Shown here: piece after piece, positions 27,291-35,324 of the stretch
Layout of the letters: each line of letters opens with the position of its first letter
Position numbering within the stretch: position 1 is the first letter of the stretch
NCBI GenBank assembly: GCA_900471605.1
Contig: UCEY01000032.1
Coordinates: 1-44,195 of the forward strand
DNA length: 44,195 bases
Direction: 5' to 3'
From: Hyphomicrobiales bacterium
GTDB taxonomy: Bacteria > Pseudomonadota > Alphaproteobacteria > Rhizobiales > Rhizobiaceae
Notes under the pieces: model-generated
Databases searched by the model: none
What the model was told of the DNA's origin: nothing
The model's input: the letters and a program-made list of their open reading frames with translations, nothing else
Made by a program: the position numbers and the translations under genes

Positions 27291-27307
27291 CTCTCCTCGG
27301 CTATACT
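27280..27307 (+). promoter_or_regulatory. Putative sigma-70 promoter of the sugar phosphotransferase gene
   Basis: TTGTGC (27280-27285) and TATACT (27302-27307) are separated by 16 bases and lie about 28 bases before the start codon. The -10 matches consensus at five of six positions and the -35 at the conserved TTG. A GGGG ribosome site follows before ATG 27335. Confidence 0.45.
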
Positions 27308-27334
27308 CGTAGCGCTGGTAGGGGTATTTTAACG

Positions 27335-28774
27335 ATGTTCACACCGTTCGAGCCGAGAATAGAAAATGACTCCATATCGTATGAGCAGAAGCCTCAACGC
27401 GGAGGTCTGGAATATCACGTCATAGCCTATGTGGCTGCCGCAACGGATTTCGTCTTTCTGCTCGGAACAACCGGCGTCTGCTTCACGGGATATCAATACG
27501 TCGTTTTCGGCTCGGCACCCGATCCCTCGCTGTTTATCGGCATAGGCCTGGTCCTGTCGACGATCTTCGTGCTCGCCATGCACAGCGCCCAGGCCTATAG
27601 CCCGGAGAGCGTCCAGCTCCTGAGGCCACAGATCCGGTTGATCTGCATTCTGATCCCCAGCGCCCTTGCCTTCCTGCTGACGGTGATCTTCTTCCTGAAG
27701 ATCGGCACGACCTTCTCGCGTGGCGCGATCTTGATGACCGCTATCGTCTCCCTGTCCGGCCTGATCTGCATCCGCCTGTTCTGGCACTGGTATCTGCCGT
27801 CGGCGGCGGCCGCCGCTTCCTTCAAGATGAGGCGGATACTATTGATCTGCCACGAGGAATTCTCGACCGAACATTGGCAGCACGAAGCCGCTGCGAGCGG
27901 CATGGCCCTCGCCCAGATCATCCGTCTGACGGACGAAAATCTGCTGCCAGCAAATGCCATGCAGAGATTGAGGCAGAGCGAGACCGGCAACATAGATGAA
28001 GTCTTCATCATCTGGCGGGATCCGAACGTCGCCAATCTCGAATTCTACCTCGGTGAGCTCCGGCGCTCCGCCCTGCCCGTCAACGTCATCTTCGACGGCG
28101 TCGTCGGCCGCCTTACCAGCGCCCCCGCCCACAAGATCGGCAGCATGACGGCATTCCAGACCCAGCGGCCGCCCTTGAGCCTCTATGAACGCGGGACCAA
28201 GCGCGCCTTCGACATCATCTTCTCGCTGACGGCCGTCCTCTCGCTGTTTCCGTTGCTGCTCGTCGTTGCCATCGCCATCAAGCTGGATTCCAAAGGGCCC
28301 GTTCTGTTCAGGCAGGTCCGCAAAGGGTATGGCGGCCGCTCGTTCCGCATCCTGAAATTCCGCAGCATGACCGTCATGGAAGATTCGGGCGATGTGCGCC
28401 AGGCAACCAGAAACGATCCTCGCGTCACGAAAGTCGGTGCGATCATCCGCGCCGCGAGCATCGACGAACTGCCGCAATTCTGGAACGTCCTTCGGGGAGA
28501 GATGTCGATCGTCGGCCCCCGCCCGCATGCACTCGCCCATGACGAACTCTATGATGCCCAGATCGCCAAATACGCCTTCAGGCGGCACGTCAAACCCGGT
28601 CTCACCGGTTGGGCCCAGGTCAACAATTGCCGTGGCGAGACGCCGAATATCGAAAAGATGGAAGAGCGGATATTCCACGACCTCTGGTACATCAACAACT
28701 GGTCGTTCTGGCTCGACATGAAGATCGTCGTCCGCACTGCGATCGAGATCCTGGATTTCGGCAAGGCCTACTGA
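27335..28774 (+). CDS. Undecaprenyl-phosphate sugar phosphotransferase (WcaJ/PssA/ExoY class), EPS initiating enzyme
   Basis: This 479-residue protein has four N-terminal membrane helices (about 30-52, 66-84, 102-123, 130-150), a middle soluble domain (165-280) and the bacterial sugar transferase domain (about 286-479). Diagnostic elements are K-R-A-F-D-I (289-294) before the re-entrant helix, the basic K-F-R-S-M (341-345), the catalytic D-E pair in S-I-D-E-L-P-Q-F-W-N (375-384), V-G-P-R-P-H (393-398) and P-G-L-T-G-W-A-Q-V-N (421-430). The enzyme transfers a sugar 1-phosphate from a UDP-sugar to undecaprenyl phosphate, the first committed step of EPS repeat-unit assembly. The four-helix N-terminus puts it in the WcaJ-like rather than short PglC/ExoY-like group. 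It ends 22 bases from the convergent PLP decarboxylase gene. Confidence 0.94.
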   Translation: MFTPFEPRIENDSISYEQKPQRGGLEYHVIAYVAAATDFVFLLGTTGVCFTGYQYVVFGSAPDPSLFIGIGLVLSTIFVLAMHSAQAYSPESVQLLRPQIRLICILIPSALAFLLTVIFFLKIGTTFSRGAILMTAIVSLSGLICIRLFWHWYLPSAAAAASFKMRRILLICHEEFSTEHWQHEAAASGMALAQIIRLTDENLLPANAMQRLRQSETGNIDEVFIIWRDPNVANLEFYLGELRRSALPVNVIFDGVVGRLTSAPAHKIGSMTAFQTQRPPLSLYERGTKRAFDIIFSLTAVLSLFPLLLVVAIAIKLDSKGPVLFRQVRKGYGGRSFRILKFRSMTVMEDSGDVRQATRNDPRVTKVGAIIRAASIDELPQFWNVLRGEMSIVGPRPHALAHDELYDAQIAKYAFRRHVKPGLTGWAQVNNCRGETPNIEKMEERIFHDLWYINNWSFWLDMKIVVRTAIEILDFGKAY

Positions 28775-28796
28775 TTTCACGGCAGATGAGACGGCT

Positions 28797-30035
28797 TTAT
28801 GCCGATGGCAGCGGCGGAATGTGGGTGACGTCCCGCATTCCGGCTGCATCGATGAGGATTTCGCGGGGCGGCGCGTGGCTGATGAAGTGGATCGGGCTTG
28901 CCGTCAGCCCATAAGCGCCGCTGTTATGCACGGCGACGAGATCGCCCTCTTCGATCCGCGGGAGCACCACCCCAACGGCGAGCCGGTCGATCGAGGTGCA
29001 GAGCGGGCCGACGAGGTTGACTTTCTCCGGCTCGCCCTGGCCGCCGACCTTGTGCATCGTATAGTTCCGATGCATCACCATTCCGAAATGTCCGGAAGCC
29101 GGCAGATGGTCGTTCATGCCGCCGTCGCATATGCCGATCCGCACGCCGCGCGATTGCTTGACCGAAATGACGCGTGTCAGAAAATAGCCGGCCTCGCCGA
29201 CGAGATAACGCCCGAGCTCGAGCACCAGCCGGGTTTTGGCAAATTGCGGCAGCTCCTTGAGGCCGTCGAGATCCGGCGCGATGCCCGCGGCGACGGCGAA
29301 CAGGTCGAGCGGCAGGTCGCCGTCGTGATAGGGAATTCCGAGCCCGGATCCGAACACCAGCTTCTCCGGCTGCGGAATGTAGGCCTCGCAAATCTCCCGG
29401 AAAATACCGATGAAGTTGCGATAATTCTCGCAGATCGCCTCGGGCTTCAGGCATTGCGTGCCGGAATAGATGTGCAGCCCGACGATCTTGAGGTTGGGCA
29501 GCGCAGCGATGTCGGGCATGTCTCTCCCGGCATCCTCCCAGTCGATGCCGAAAGCCGACGGCCGGCCGGCCATCTGATCGCCGAAGCCTTTGGGAACCGT
29601 GGTCGGCGCTATCCGCACCAGCACATGCTGTACGCGCCCGAGCTCGACGGCGACCGCATTCGCAAACACCGCCTCGCGGACCGATTCCAGGATCAGTTCG
29701 CCGATGCCGCCTTCGATCGCCTCCCGAATTTCGAACTGCCGCTTTCCCGGACCTGTGAAGCTGATGCGCTCAGCTTCCCACCCCGCCGCAATCGCGGTCC
29801 TGAATTCCCCGATGGAGGAAACGTCGAGATAGTCCGCCTGCCCCGTCATCAGCGAGAGCAGGGCCGGATTGGGATTGCTCTTCGCGGCATAGCTCAGCGC
29901 AAAACGGTTCCCGAAGGTTTGTCTCAGGAGCGCTGCGCGGCTCTCGATTGCCGGTGCGAGATAGATATAGGAGGGGGTTCCGAAGGATGCCGCCGCGCTC
30001 TGCAGCCAGACATCGAGCGCCGAACAATGGTTCAT
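28797..30035 (-). CDS. PLP-dependent (fold III, ODC/DAPDC-like) decarboxylase, carrier-protein-associated
   Basis: This 412-residue protein starts at ATG 30035, overlapping the stop of the carrier-protein gene (TGATG); GTG 30038 is an alternative. The alanine-racemase-type barrel carries the PLP lysine in S-Y-A-A-K-S-N (Lys52), the phosphate-site His188 in G-L-H-I-Y-S-G-T-Q, a glycine loop F-G-S-G-L-G-I-P-Y (228-236), E-L-G-R-Y-L-V-G-E (273-281, with Leu instead of the usual Pro) and the catalytic Cys346 in G-P-L-C-T-S-I-D. These features match the decarboxylase group found with exosortase-A-linked EPS loci and BtrK of butirosin synthesis. The operon order, ligase then carrier then decarboxylase, suggests it acts on an amino acid held as a thioester on the carrier rather than on a free amino acid. 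The amino acid is unknown. Confidence 0.88.
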   Translation of the reverse strand: MNHCSALDVWLQSAAASFGTPSYIYLAPAIESRAALLRQTFGNRFALSYAAKSNPNPALLSLMTGQADYLDVSSIGEFRTAIAAGWEAERISFTGPGKRQFEIREAIEGGIGELILESVREAVFANAVAVELGRVQHVLVRIAPTTVPKGFGDQMAGRPSAFGIDWEDAGRDMPDIAALPNLKIVGLHIYSGTQCLKPEAICENYRNFIGIFREICEAYIPQPEKLVFGSGLGIPYHDGDLPLDLFAVAAGIAPDLDGLKELPQFAKTRLVLELGRYLVGEAGYFLTRVISVKQSRGVRIGICDGGMNDHLPASGHFGMVMHRNYTMHKVGGQGEPEKVNLVGPLCTSIDRLAVGVVLPRIEEGDLVAVHNSGAYGLTASPIHFISHAPPREILIDAAGMRDVTHIPPLPSA

Positions 30036-30268
30036 CACGCGCTGGCTTCGGCAAAACGGATGATCCGGGCCGGGGTATCGAAATTTTCCAGCGTGACATC
30101 CTCGGCGCGAATGGCAAGTCCGGTGGACTGCTCGACAAATGCCAGCAGGTTCACCATCGACACGGAATCGAGGAGGCCCGAGGAGAAGAGTTCGCTCTCG
30201 CTGTCGGCATGGACGATGTTCAGGGAGTCCCGCAGGTAACCAATCAACTTTCCATGGGTAAGGCTCAT
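30035..30268 (-). CDS. Stand-alone acyl/aminoacyl carrier protein
   Basis: This 77-residue protein has the four-helix carrier layout, with the attachment serine in L-L-D-S-V-S-M (Ser35), preceded by L-F-S-S-G, as in DltC-like and BtrI-like carriers. Both ends overlap neighbours: its ATG overlaps the ligase stop by 4 bases, and its stop overlaps the decarboxylase start. This implies fixed stoichiometry and physical partnership of ligase, carrier and decarboxylase. It needs a phosphopantetheinyl transferase for activity; one is encoded at 23094-23744. The tethered group is expected to be an amino acid or its decarboxylated amine, by analogy. Confidence 0.87.
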   Translation of the reverse strand: MSLTHGKLIGYLRDSLNIVHADSESELFSSGLLDSVSMVNLLAFVEQSTGLAIRAEDVTLENFDTPARIIRFAEASA

Positions 30269-31902
30269 TGCAAGTTCTCCCTCGTTTCGGTCACTTTGAT
30301 CTGGGCCGGCGGCGGAGGCGCGCTCAAGGGAGGGTCTCCGCCTTGCATCAACTCGCGGCAGATGCGCACCACGTCCGGCCGCGCCAGCTTGCCGCTCGAT
30401 GTTCGAGGCATGTTTTCCGGCCAGACATGGAACTGGCGCGGCACCATGTAGGAGGGCATCGCGCGCCGACAGTAGCGCAACAGGGCTTCTTCGTCGAACT
30501 CCCCGATCGGCGTGATCGCCACATGCACGGTCTGCCCCAGTTCCTCGTCGTCGACCCCGAAGGCGACCGCCTCCGCCACCGCGCCGCTGCGGCAGACGAG
30601 ATCCTCGATTTCGTCCGGGCTGACGCGGAAGCCGCTGGTCTTGATCATCGCGTCGTTGCGTCCGATGAACCAGAGGTCCCCATCCGCGTCGATCCGGACG
30701 ATATCGCCGCTATAGACGACGGGTTCGTCACCGATCACGTGCCAGAGTTCCGGACACGGCCTGATCTTCTGCTCCGTCACCTCCGGCTTGCCCCAATATC
30801 CGAGGCTCACGAGCGGGCCGCGATGAACGAGTTCGCCCTGCTCGCCGGGATGGGCGATGCCTTCGCCATGCTTGATGACATAGACTTCCGCGCCGGGGAT
30901 CGCCTGGCCGATCGCTCCCATCTTGCGGGTAAACTTGTGCGGCGAGAGATAGGTCGAGCGGAAGGCCTCCGTCAGCCCATACATCAGGTAGACGTCCGCA
31001 TCCGGGAAGACCCTCGGTATCTGCTCCAGGATGTTGAGCGAAATCTTGCCGCCGGAATTGGTGATCCGCCTGAGCGCCGGAAATTCCACGGGGTTTTCCT
31101 TCAGCAGCCGCACGATCTGGCTCCAGAGCGGCGGCACGGCGGCCACGCCGGTCACCCGGTGGCGCTGCATCGCCAGGACGATTTCGGTCGCCATCGGCAC
31201 CGCCTGATGCACGACGGTGCCGCCCATCAGCATCATCGTCGTCAGCTGGTTCAGTCCGTAATCGAAACTGTAGGGCAGGACGCTGAGCAGCCTGTCGTCT
31301 TCCCTCAGGCCCAGATAGCGCGATACCGAACGGGCACCGGCAACGATGTTGCGATGGGTCAGCATCACGCCCTTCGGCATGCCGGTCGAACCGGACGTAT
31401 AGATGATCATCGCCAGTTCCGTATCGAGGCGCGCGATCTCGTCGCCCGAAAGATCCTCCGGAAGATGATCCCAGACATCGAATATGGTCTCGGCCGGCAA
31501 CTTGCCTTTGACCAGAACATTGTCGACGGTGTCCGGAAGCTTTCGCGCGGCAAGAACCTCGGCGACCCGCGGCTCGACGATCATCAGGCGCGCGCCGCAG
31601 TCGTTCGCCACATATTCGAGCTGCTCGACCGTCCATTGCGTGTTGACGTTGACGATCACTCCGCCGACCTTGGCGATCGCGAACATCGCGACAACCTCCG
31701 CAAGGCTCTTGCGCAGATGCGCGATCACCCGGTCGCCAGGCCGGATGTTCCGGCTCTGAAGATAACCCGCCAGCCGATCCACGTCGGCCGCCACGGCGGC
31801 ATAGCTCACGGCGCGATGACCGTCGATGATCGCCGGCTTACCTGGCCTGACGCCGAGATTGTCGGCCAGAAGCTGGTAAAAGTTGGTGGTCAACGCGTTC
31901 AT
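30265..31902 (-). CDS. AMP-forming acyl/aminoacyl ligase (ANL superfamily) loading the adjacent carrier protein
   Basis: This 545-residue protein starts at ATG 31902, preceded by GGAGGA; the frame extends to a TTG 15 bases upstream, but the ribosome site favours the ATG. ANL motifs are I-I-Y-T-S-G-S-T-G-M-P-K-G (166-178), Y-G-L-T-E, S-G-D-I-V-R and G-R-N-D-A-M-I-K-T-S-G-F-R, and the C-terminal catalytic lysine in S-S-G-K. The enzyme activates a carboxylic acid as its adenylate and transfers it to the carrier encoded directly downstream (ATGA overlap). It resembles the acyl-CoA ligase of exosortase-A-associated clusters and BtrJ-like loading enzymes. The substrate pocket cannot be decoded here; an amino acid is inferred from the downstream PLP decarboxylase. 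Confidence 0.88.
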   Translation of the reverse strand: MNALTTNFYQLLADNLGVRPGKPAIIDGHRAVSYAAVAADVDRLAGYLQSRNIRPGDRVIAHLRKSLAEVVAMFAIAKVGGVIVNVNTQWTVEQLEYVANDCGARLMIVEPRVAEVLAARKLPDTVDNVLVKGKLPAETIFDVWDHLPEDLSGDEIARLDTELAMIIYTSGSTGMPKGVMLTHRNIVAGARSVSRYLGLREDDRLLSVLPYSFDYGLNQLTTMMLMGGTVVHQAVPMATEIVLAMQRHRVTGVAAVPPLWSQIVRLLKENPVEFPALRRITNSGGKISLNILEQIPRVFPDADVYLMYGLTEAFRSTYLSPHKFTRKMGAIGQAIPGAEVYVIKHGEGIAHPGEQGELVHRGPLVSLGYWGKPEVTEQKIRPCPELWHVIGDEPVVYSGDIVRIDADGDLWFIGRNDAMIKTSGFRVSPDEIEDLVCRSGAVAEAVAFGVDDEELGQTVHVAITPIGEFDEEALLRYCRRAMPSYMVPRQFHVWPENMPRTSSGKLARPDVVRICRELMQGGDPPLSAPPPPAQIKVTETRENLQ

Positions 31903-31929
31903 GGCAAACTCCTCCAACAGGTGAGCGGG

Positions 31930-32559
31930 TCAGGGACTGGTATCGGTCTTGGCGTGTTCGCTCGAAAACGGGCCGAGGCGGGGATAGATCTTGGCTGGCG
32001 AGCCGAAGACGATGGAATCCGACGGCACGTCGGTGGAAACGGCGGTGTTGGCGCCGATCCGCACCCGGTCGCCGATCCGGATCTCGCCGAGAATGGTGGA
32101 ATTGACGCCGATAAAGACGTCGTCGCCGATCTTGGGCGCTCCGGCGCTCATGTTCGTACCGATCGTGACATTGTGCATGATGCCGCATCGTTTCCCGATC
32201 ACGGTGGCCGGGTGAATGGAGATCGATCCCTCCACGTGGATGATGTGAAAGCCCTCGCCAAGCGTTACCTCCGCAGGGATCCAGACGCGCGTCAGCGTCG
32301 CAACGACCATGTTGATCGCCCCGTAGACCTTCTGCGCGAGCCGCCTGGCCGGCCGGGTCCGCCGGCTGCCCGCCCATCGGCCGAAGCGATAGACCAGCAG
32401 CGAGATGAAGCCGGCGTTGAGGACCGTCCGGCCGTGGCGCTCGTAATCCTTCCGTACCAGTTCCCGAAACGAGGCCGAAGGCGCTCGCGCCGAGGTCGCG
32501 CCATCGTGGTCCTGCATCGCATTGGATTGCGGATGGAGAAAACGAAGCCGTGAGGTCAT
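31930..32559 (-). CDS. Serine-acetyltransferase-like hexapeptide-repeat acyltransferase
   Basis: This 209-residue protein has an N-terminal helical part that includes E-L-V-R-K-D-Y-E-R-H, followed by a left-handed beta-helix built of hexapeptide repeats from about residue 100. I-H-V-E-G-S-I-S-I-H, a conserved H-N-V-T-I-G-T-N, I-G-D-D-V-F-I-G-V-N and the closing V-F-G-S-P-A-K are the CysE/WcaB-type pattern. Such enzymes acetylate serine or sugar hydroxyls with acetyl-CoA. It overlaps the GT61 stop by 4 bases and precedes the ligase by 27 bases, so it belongs to the same operon. In this setting O-acetylation of a sugar, or of a serine destined for the carrier, are both plausible. Confidence 0.85.
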   Translation of the reverse strand: MTSRLRFLHPQSNAMQDHDGATSARAPSASFRELVRKDYERHGRTVLNAGFISLLVYRFGRWAGSRRTRPARRLAQKVYGAINMVVATLTRVWIPAEVTLGEGFHIIHVEGSISIHPATVIGKRCGIMHNVTIGTNMSAGAPKIGDDVFIGVNSTILGEIRIGDRVRIGANTAVSTDVPSDSIVFGSPAKIYPRLGPFSSEHAKTDTSP

Positions 32560-33581
32560 GCGAACACCATCTCCAACGTGCGCTCGATATCAGCCCAATC
32601 CACCCTGAAGTTGTCGCAGGTTCCCTCGCCGACGACGAGAGCGTAGCCCTGCCCCTGGCGATCGGTGATGATCTTGAGAGCCGAGACCACCCGGTCCGGG
32701 GGCTGGATGACTAAGAGGGTCGCGTCGGGCGGCATGACGGTGAGGCCGTGCACCAGATGGCTGCCCTCGACACCGGCGACGATGCGGGCGCCGGCACAGA
32801 CAAGAATAATGTCGTCAACCGACGACGCCATCGGATCGAGGATCCGGAATCCGAGTTTCGACGCGAACTGTTCGGCAATCTCGGTCTCGTTTGTGAGGTG
32901 CCGGCTGCTTCCCCCGTTTCCCCGCAGGATGAAGACGCCGGGATGAACGGGAAAAGGCGGCACCGACGCCAGCAGCTTTTCGCGCACCTGATCGGCCCGT
33001 TTCCTCTTGCTCGCGTTCTGGCCCTTGTCCCTGAAAAGCACCACCTCGTCGAAATGGACGTCGCCGACCTGGATCGGCCTGAAGCCCAGTTTCTGGGCGT
33101 ATTGCGGCTCGTGGTCCCACTTGACCGGCCGCGTCGAGACCGGCGTCTGATATTCGTCCGCCAGCGAATATGTCAGGCAGTCATCCGAAAGCCAGTTGCC
33201 GAACCAGCGGTTGCCGACCCAGCTCTCGAACAGCGCCCCGCTGGCCGACTGTTTAGGGGGCACATAAACCGGCAGCCGGCGGCTGCGCGGTCTGAGGCTC
33301 CTCGACGATTTCTGCCCGTAGAGAACGCCGTCGATCAGGTCGATATTCTTGACCCGGTAACCGACCGTTGCCTCCTGTGTGGTCTCGTAATTTCCCCTGA
33401 AGCCCTTCAGGATCTCGGCGACGGAGCCGAATTCGGCGCCGTTGATGCGATCGAGATGATGCGGAAGAAACTTGGCCGGGCGGATGAAGCGTCTGGCCTG
33501 CGGCGCGATCGTCCAGCGTTCGCATGCAACCGCCTCGATATCCGGAACGGGCATCCGGGCGGCTCTTCTCAACGAATGCAT
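32556..33581 (-). CDS. Family 61 glycosyltransferase (DUF563)
   Basis: The protein is 341 residues from ATG 33581; an in-frame TTG at 33602 would add 7 residues, and neither start has a clear ribosome site. The C-terminal half carries the GT61 signature: F-I-L-R-G-N-G-G-S-S-R-H-L-T-N-E near residue 225, then D-P-M-A-S-S-V-D-D-I, and G-V-E-G-S-H-L-V-H-G near 285, which matches the G-x-H-G-A-x-x-x-N region of the family. Members transfer xylose, GlcNAc or other sugars and are common in bacterial capsule and EPS clusters. It heads a five-gene overlapping operon with the acetyltransferase, ligase, carrier and decarboxylase, suggesting that all act on the same glycan residue. Confidence 0.82.
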   Translation of the reverse strand: MHSLRRAARMPVPDIEAVACERWTIAPQARRFIRPAKFLPHHLDRINGAEFGSVAEILKGFRGNYETTQEATVGYRVKNIDLIDGVLYGQKSSRSLRPRSRRLPVYVPPKQSASGALFESWVGNRWFGNWLSDDCLTYSLADEYQTPVSTRPVKWDHEPQYAQKLGFRPIQVGDVHFDEVVLFRDKGQNASKRKRADQVREKLLASVPPFPVHPGVFILRGNGGSSRHLTNETEIAEQFASKLGFRILDPMASSVDDIILVCAGARIVAGVEGSHLVHGLTVMPPDATLLVIQPPDRVVSALKIITDRQGQGYALVVGEGTCDNFRVDWADIERTLEMVFA

Positions 33582-33730
33582 GATCGGCAGGAAAGATATC
33601 AATCAACCATCCTCGCGGGGCCTGCAATCGGCGCTTCAAACGGGGAGGCCCCTTGTCGTTAAACCATCGCCCCCGAACAGGATAATCGCATAGCGGCCAA
33701 GGGTTTCGCCGTAGTCTTTGGGCTATCGGC

Positions 33731-34990
33731 CTACTCATTTCGGAGTATCGGACGACCCTCGTTTTCCTCGTGCTCCAGAAGGGAGGCGATCGCCTGTGCG
33801 CTGATGCGGTGGTGGAACTTCGCGGCGATCTTGGCACGTGACGCCTGCCTCAACCGGCGCGAGAGATCGTCGTTCAGCAATACGCTCTCGATGGCGACGG
33901 CCATCTCCCGCGGCTGCCGGGCTTCCACCAGCATGGCGTCCACGCCATGGTCGACGAGCTCGCTGTTTCCCCCGACATCGGTGACGATCACCGGCATTTC
34001 CATCGCCATCGCCTCCATGATGGCAACGGAAATCCCTTCGTTGAGGCTGGCAAGCACGAAGATATGCGCGTCCTCCAGCCCCTGCCTCACCCGGGTTTCT
34101 GAGACCGCTCCCAGAAGCTCGACGCAGCCGGTCAGCTTCTTCTCCGCGATCAGGGCTTCCAACGTCCTGCGATATCCGCTGCCCCCCTGCTCGTCTTCGC
34201 CGGCAATCTGCAGGCGCACGTCGATATCGCGTCTCCGCAGGATTTCGACGGTCTGCAGCAGAAGGTCATGTCCCTTCACCGGATTGAGCCTGCCGCAGGT
34301 AAAGATCCGGCAGGGCTCGCCCGGTTTCCACGGAGCATAGGGGCGGCTTCTGCGGATCTGCTCCAGATCGACGCCCATCGGCGCGATCGCGATCCGGGAC
34401 GGCTTCGTGCCGTTGAGTTTCACATCGATGTCGTTGAACAGGCGCTTCGATATCACGGTCGCAAAGGCGGCATTCTTCCATTTCTGCCGCTGGTTGGGGC
34501 CGTAACCCTCAAGCGTCGGGCCGTGAAGCGTCAGACTGTAGGGTATGCCCGACAGAAGCGAGGCAAGCGAAGCGACATTGGCCGCATCGGCGCAGGAATG
34601 GACATGGATATGGGACCATTCTCCCCGGCGGGCGAGCCGGACGAGCTTGCCGGCGACAAGCAGGATGGCGAGCATCCGCAACCGGCCGGCCGGCGATCTG
34701 GTCTCAGCGGCGAAGACGGCGGCAAGGCTGCGCCCGATCCGGCGCGGGCCGGCGCGAACAACCTCCACAATCGCGGCCAGCGCTCCACCGAAACCGAGCG
34801 GCAGAAGGTATTCGGTCCGCCGGCGCGCCTCCTCGGCCCAGGCATGCGACGCGATCGCCCTCGGGGGATGCGCCGTCGAAACGAATTGAGCCTCGATGCC
34901 GAGCTCGGACAGGGCCTCGTGCTCACGCCACAGGAATATGTGGGTCTGGCCCGGAAATTCCGGTATGAAGAAACCTATACGACGCCCCAT
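33731..34990 (-). CDS. Family 4 glycosyltransferase
   Basis: The protein is 419 residues from ATG 34990, which has AAGGGGGTG just upstream and directly begins the beta-1 strand R-R-I-G-F-F-I-P-E-F-P; the frame continues further upstream but without support. It has a GT-B fold, with acceptor loop T-L-H-G-P (about 165), the donor half starting I-F-T-C-G-R-L-N-P-V-K-G-H, and the E-x7-E motif E-G-I-S-V-A-I-M-E. Its N-terminus (F-P-x-x-S/T-H-I-F motif) resembles EPS transferases of the WcaL/AmsK type. It lies 149 bases upstream of the GT61 operon on the same strand and could be its first gene, with the promoter in the divergent region shared with the export operon. Confidence 0.88.
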   Translation of the reverse strand: MGRRIGFFIPEFPGQTHIFLWREHEALSELGIEAQFVSTAHPPRAIASHAWAEEARRRTEYLLPLGFGGALAAIVEVVRAGPRRIGRSLAAVFAAETRSPAGRLRMLAILLVAGKLVRLARRGEWSHIHVHSCADAANVASLASLLSGIPYSLTLHGPTLEGYGPNQRQKWKNAAFATVISKRLFNDIDVKLNGTKPSRIAIAPMGVDLEQIRRSRPYAPWKPGEPCRIFTCGRLNPVKGHDLLLQTVEILRRRDIDVRLQIAGEDEQGGSGYRRTLEALIAEKKLTGCVELLGAVSETRVRQGLEDAHIFVLASLNEGISVAIMEAMAMEMPVIVTDVGGNSELVDHGVDAMLVEARQPREMAVAIESVLLNDDLSRRLRQASRAKIAAKFHHRISAQAIASLLEHEENEGRPILRNE

Positions 34991-35324
34991 CGCACCCCCT
35001 TGTTCCGACACTGCCCGATGTGCCGTCCGCCCGGCCGCACAACTCGTGTTGGTGCCCGCAAGCGGGCCGGCAGCGCAGATGCTCATCGGGTGAACGTCAA
35101 GGGATCATGGTCACGGGGCGGTCGCCGTTTCACAAGCTTTCTTGGCGGCGTATCGCCTTATCCTAAAGGGGACGGGTCGCCTGGAACTCATCCGTTCGGT
35201 CGAGGATCAAGGGTCGGATTCCTACCTCTTTGTGCCTTGTTTGCAGGTGCCGAACGCCGCCGTACTATAAACCTTCTTATCCCAGTTGGATGGGAAGGGG
35301 TTACCAATCTTCGGGGGTCTACAG
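34991..35324. promoter_or_regulatory. Divergent promoter region between the GT4 and export operons
   Basis: No gene is seen in this 334-bp gap. For the rightward export operon a candidate promoter is TTGCAG (35241-35246) and TATAAA (35266-35271), spaced 19 bases, ending about 50 bases before the OPX start. A short dyad (TCCCA-N6-TGGGA) follows near 35282. The leftward promoter was not identified. Confidence 0.4.

Larger units (their letters stand above)
26981..27334. promoter_or_regulatory. AT-rich divergent promoter region between the GMC oxidoreductase and the sugar phosphotransferase
   Basis: No gene is seen. The middle (27110-27260) is clearly AT-rich relative to flanks. It holds promoters for both divergent genes; the right-hand promoter and an overlapping dyad are listed separately. 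Confidence 0.6.

Noticed and set aside
30268..32553. Plus-strand frame of 761 codons over the ligase and acetyltransferase genes
   Set aside because: Antisense to two overlapping, well-recognised genes; composition is that of a reverse-complement shadow.
28797..33581. Exosortase/PEP-CTERM system, because the ligase-carrier-decarboxylase genes resemble exosortase-A-associated families
   Set aside because: No exosortase-like membrane protease or PEP-CTERM protein occurs in the window, so only the three-enzyme chemistry is inferred.
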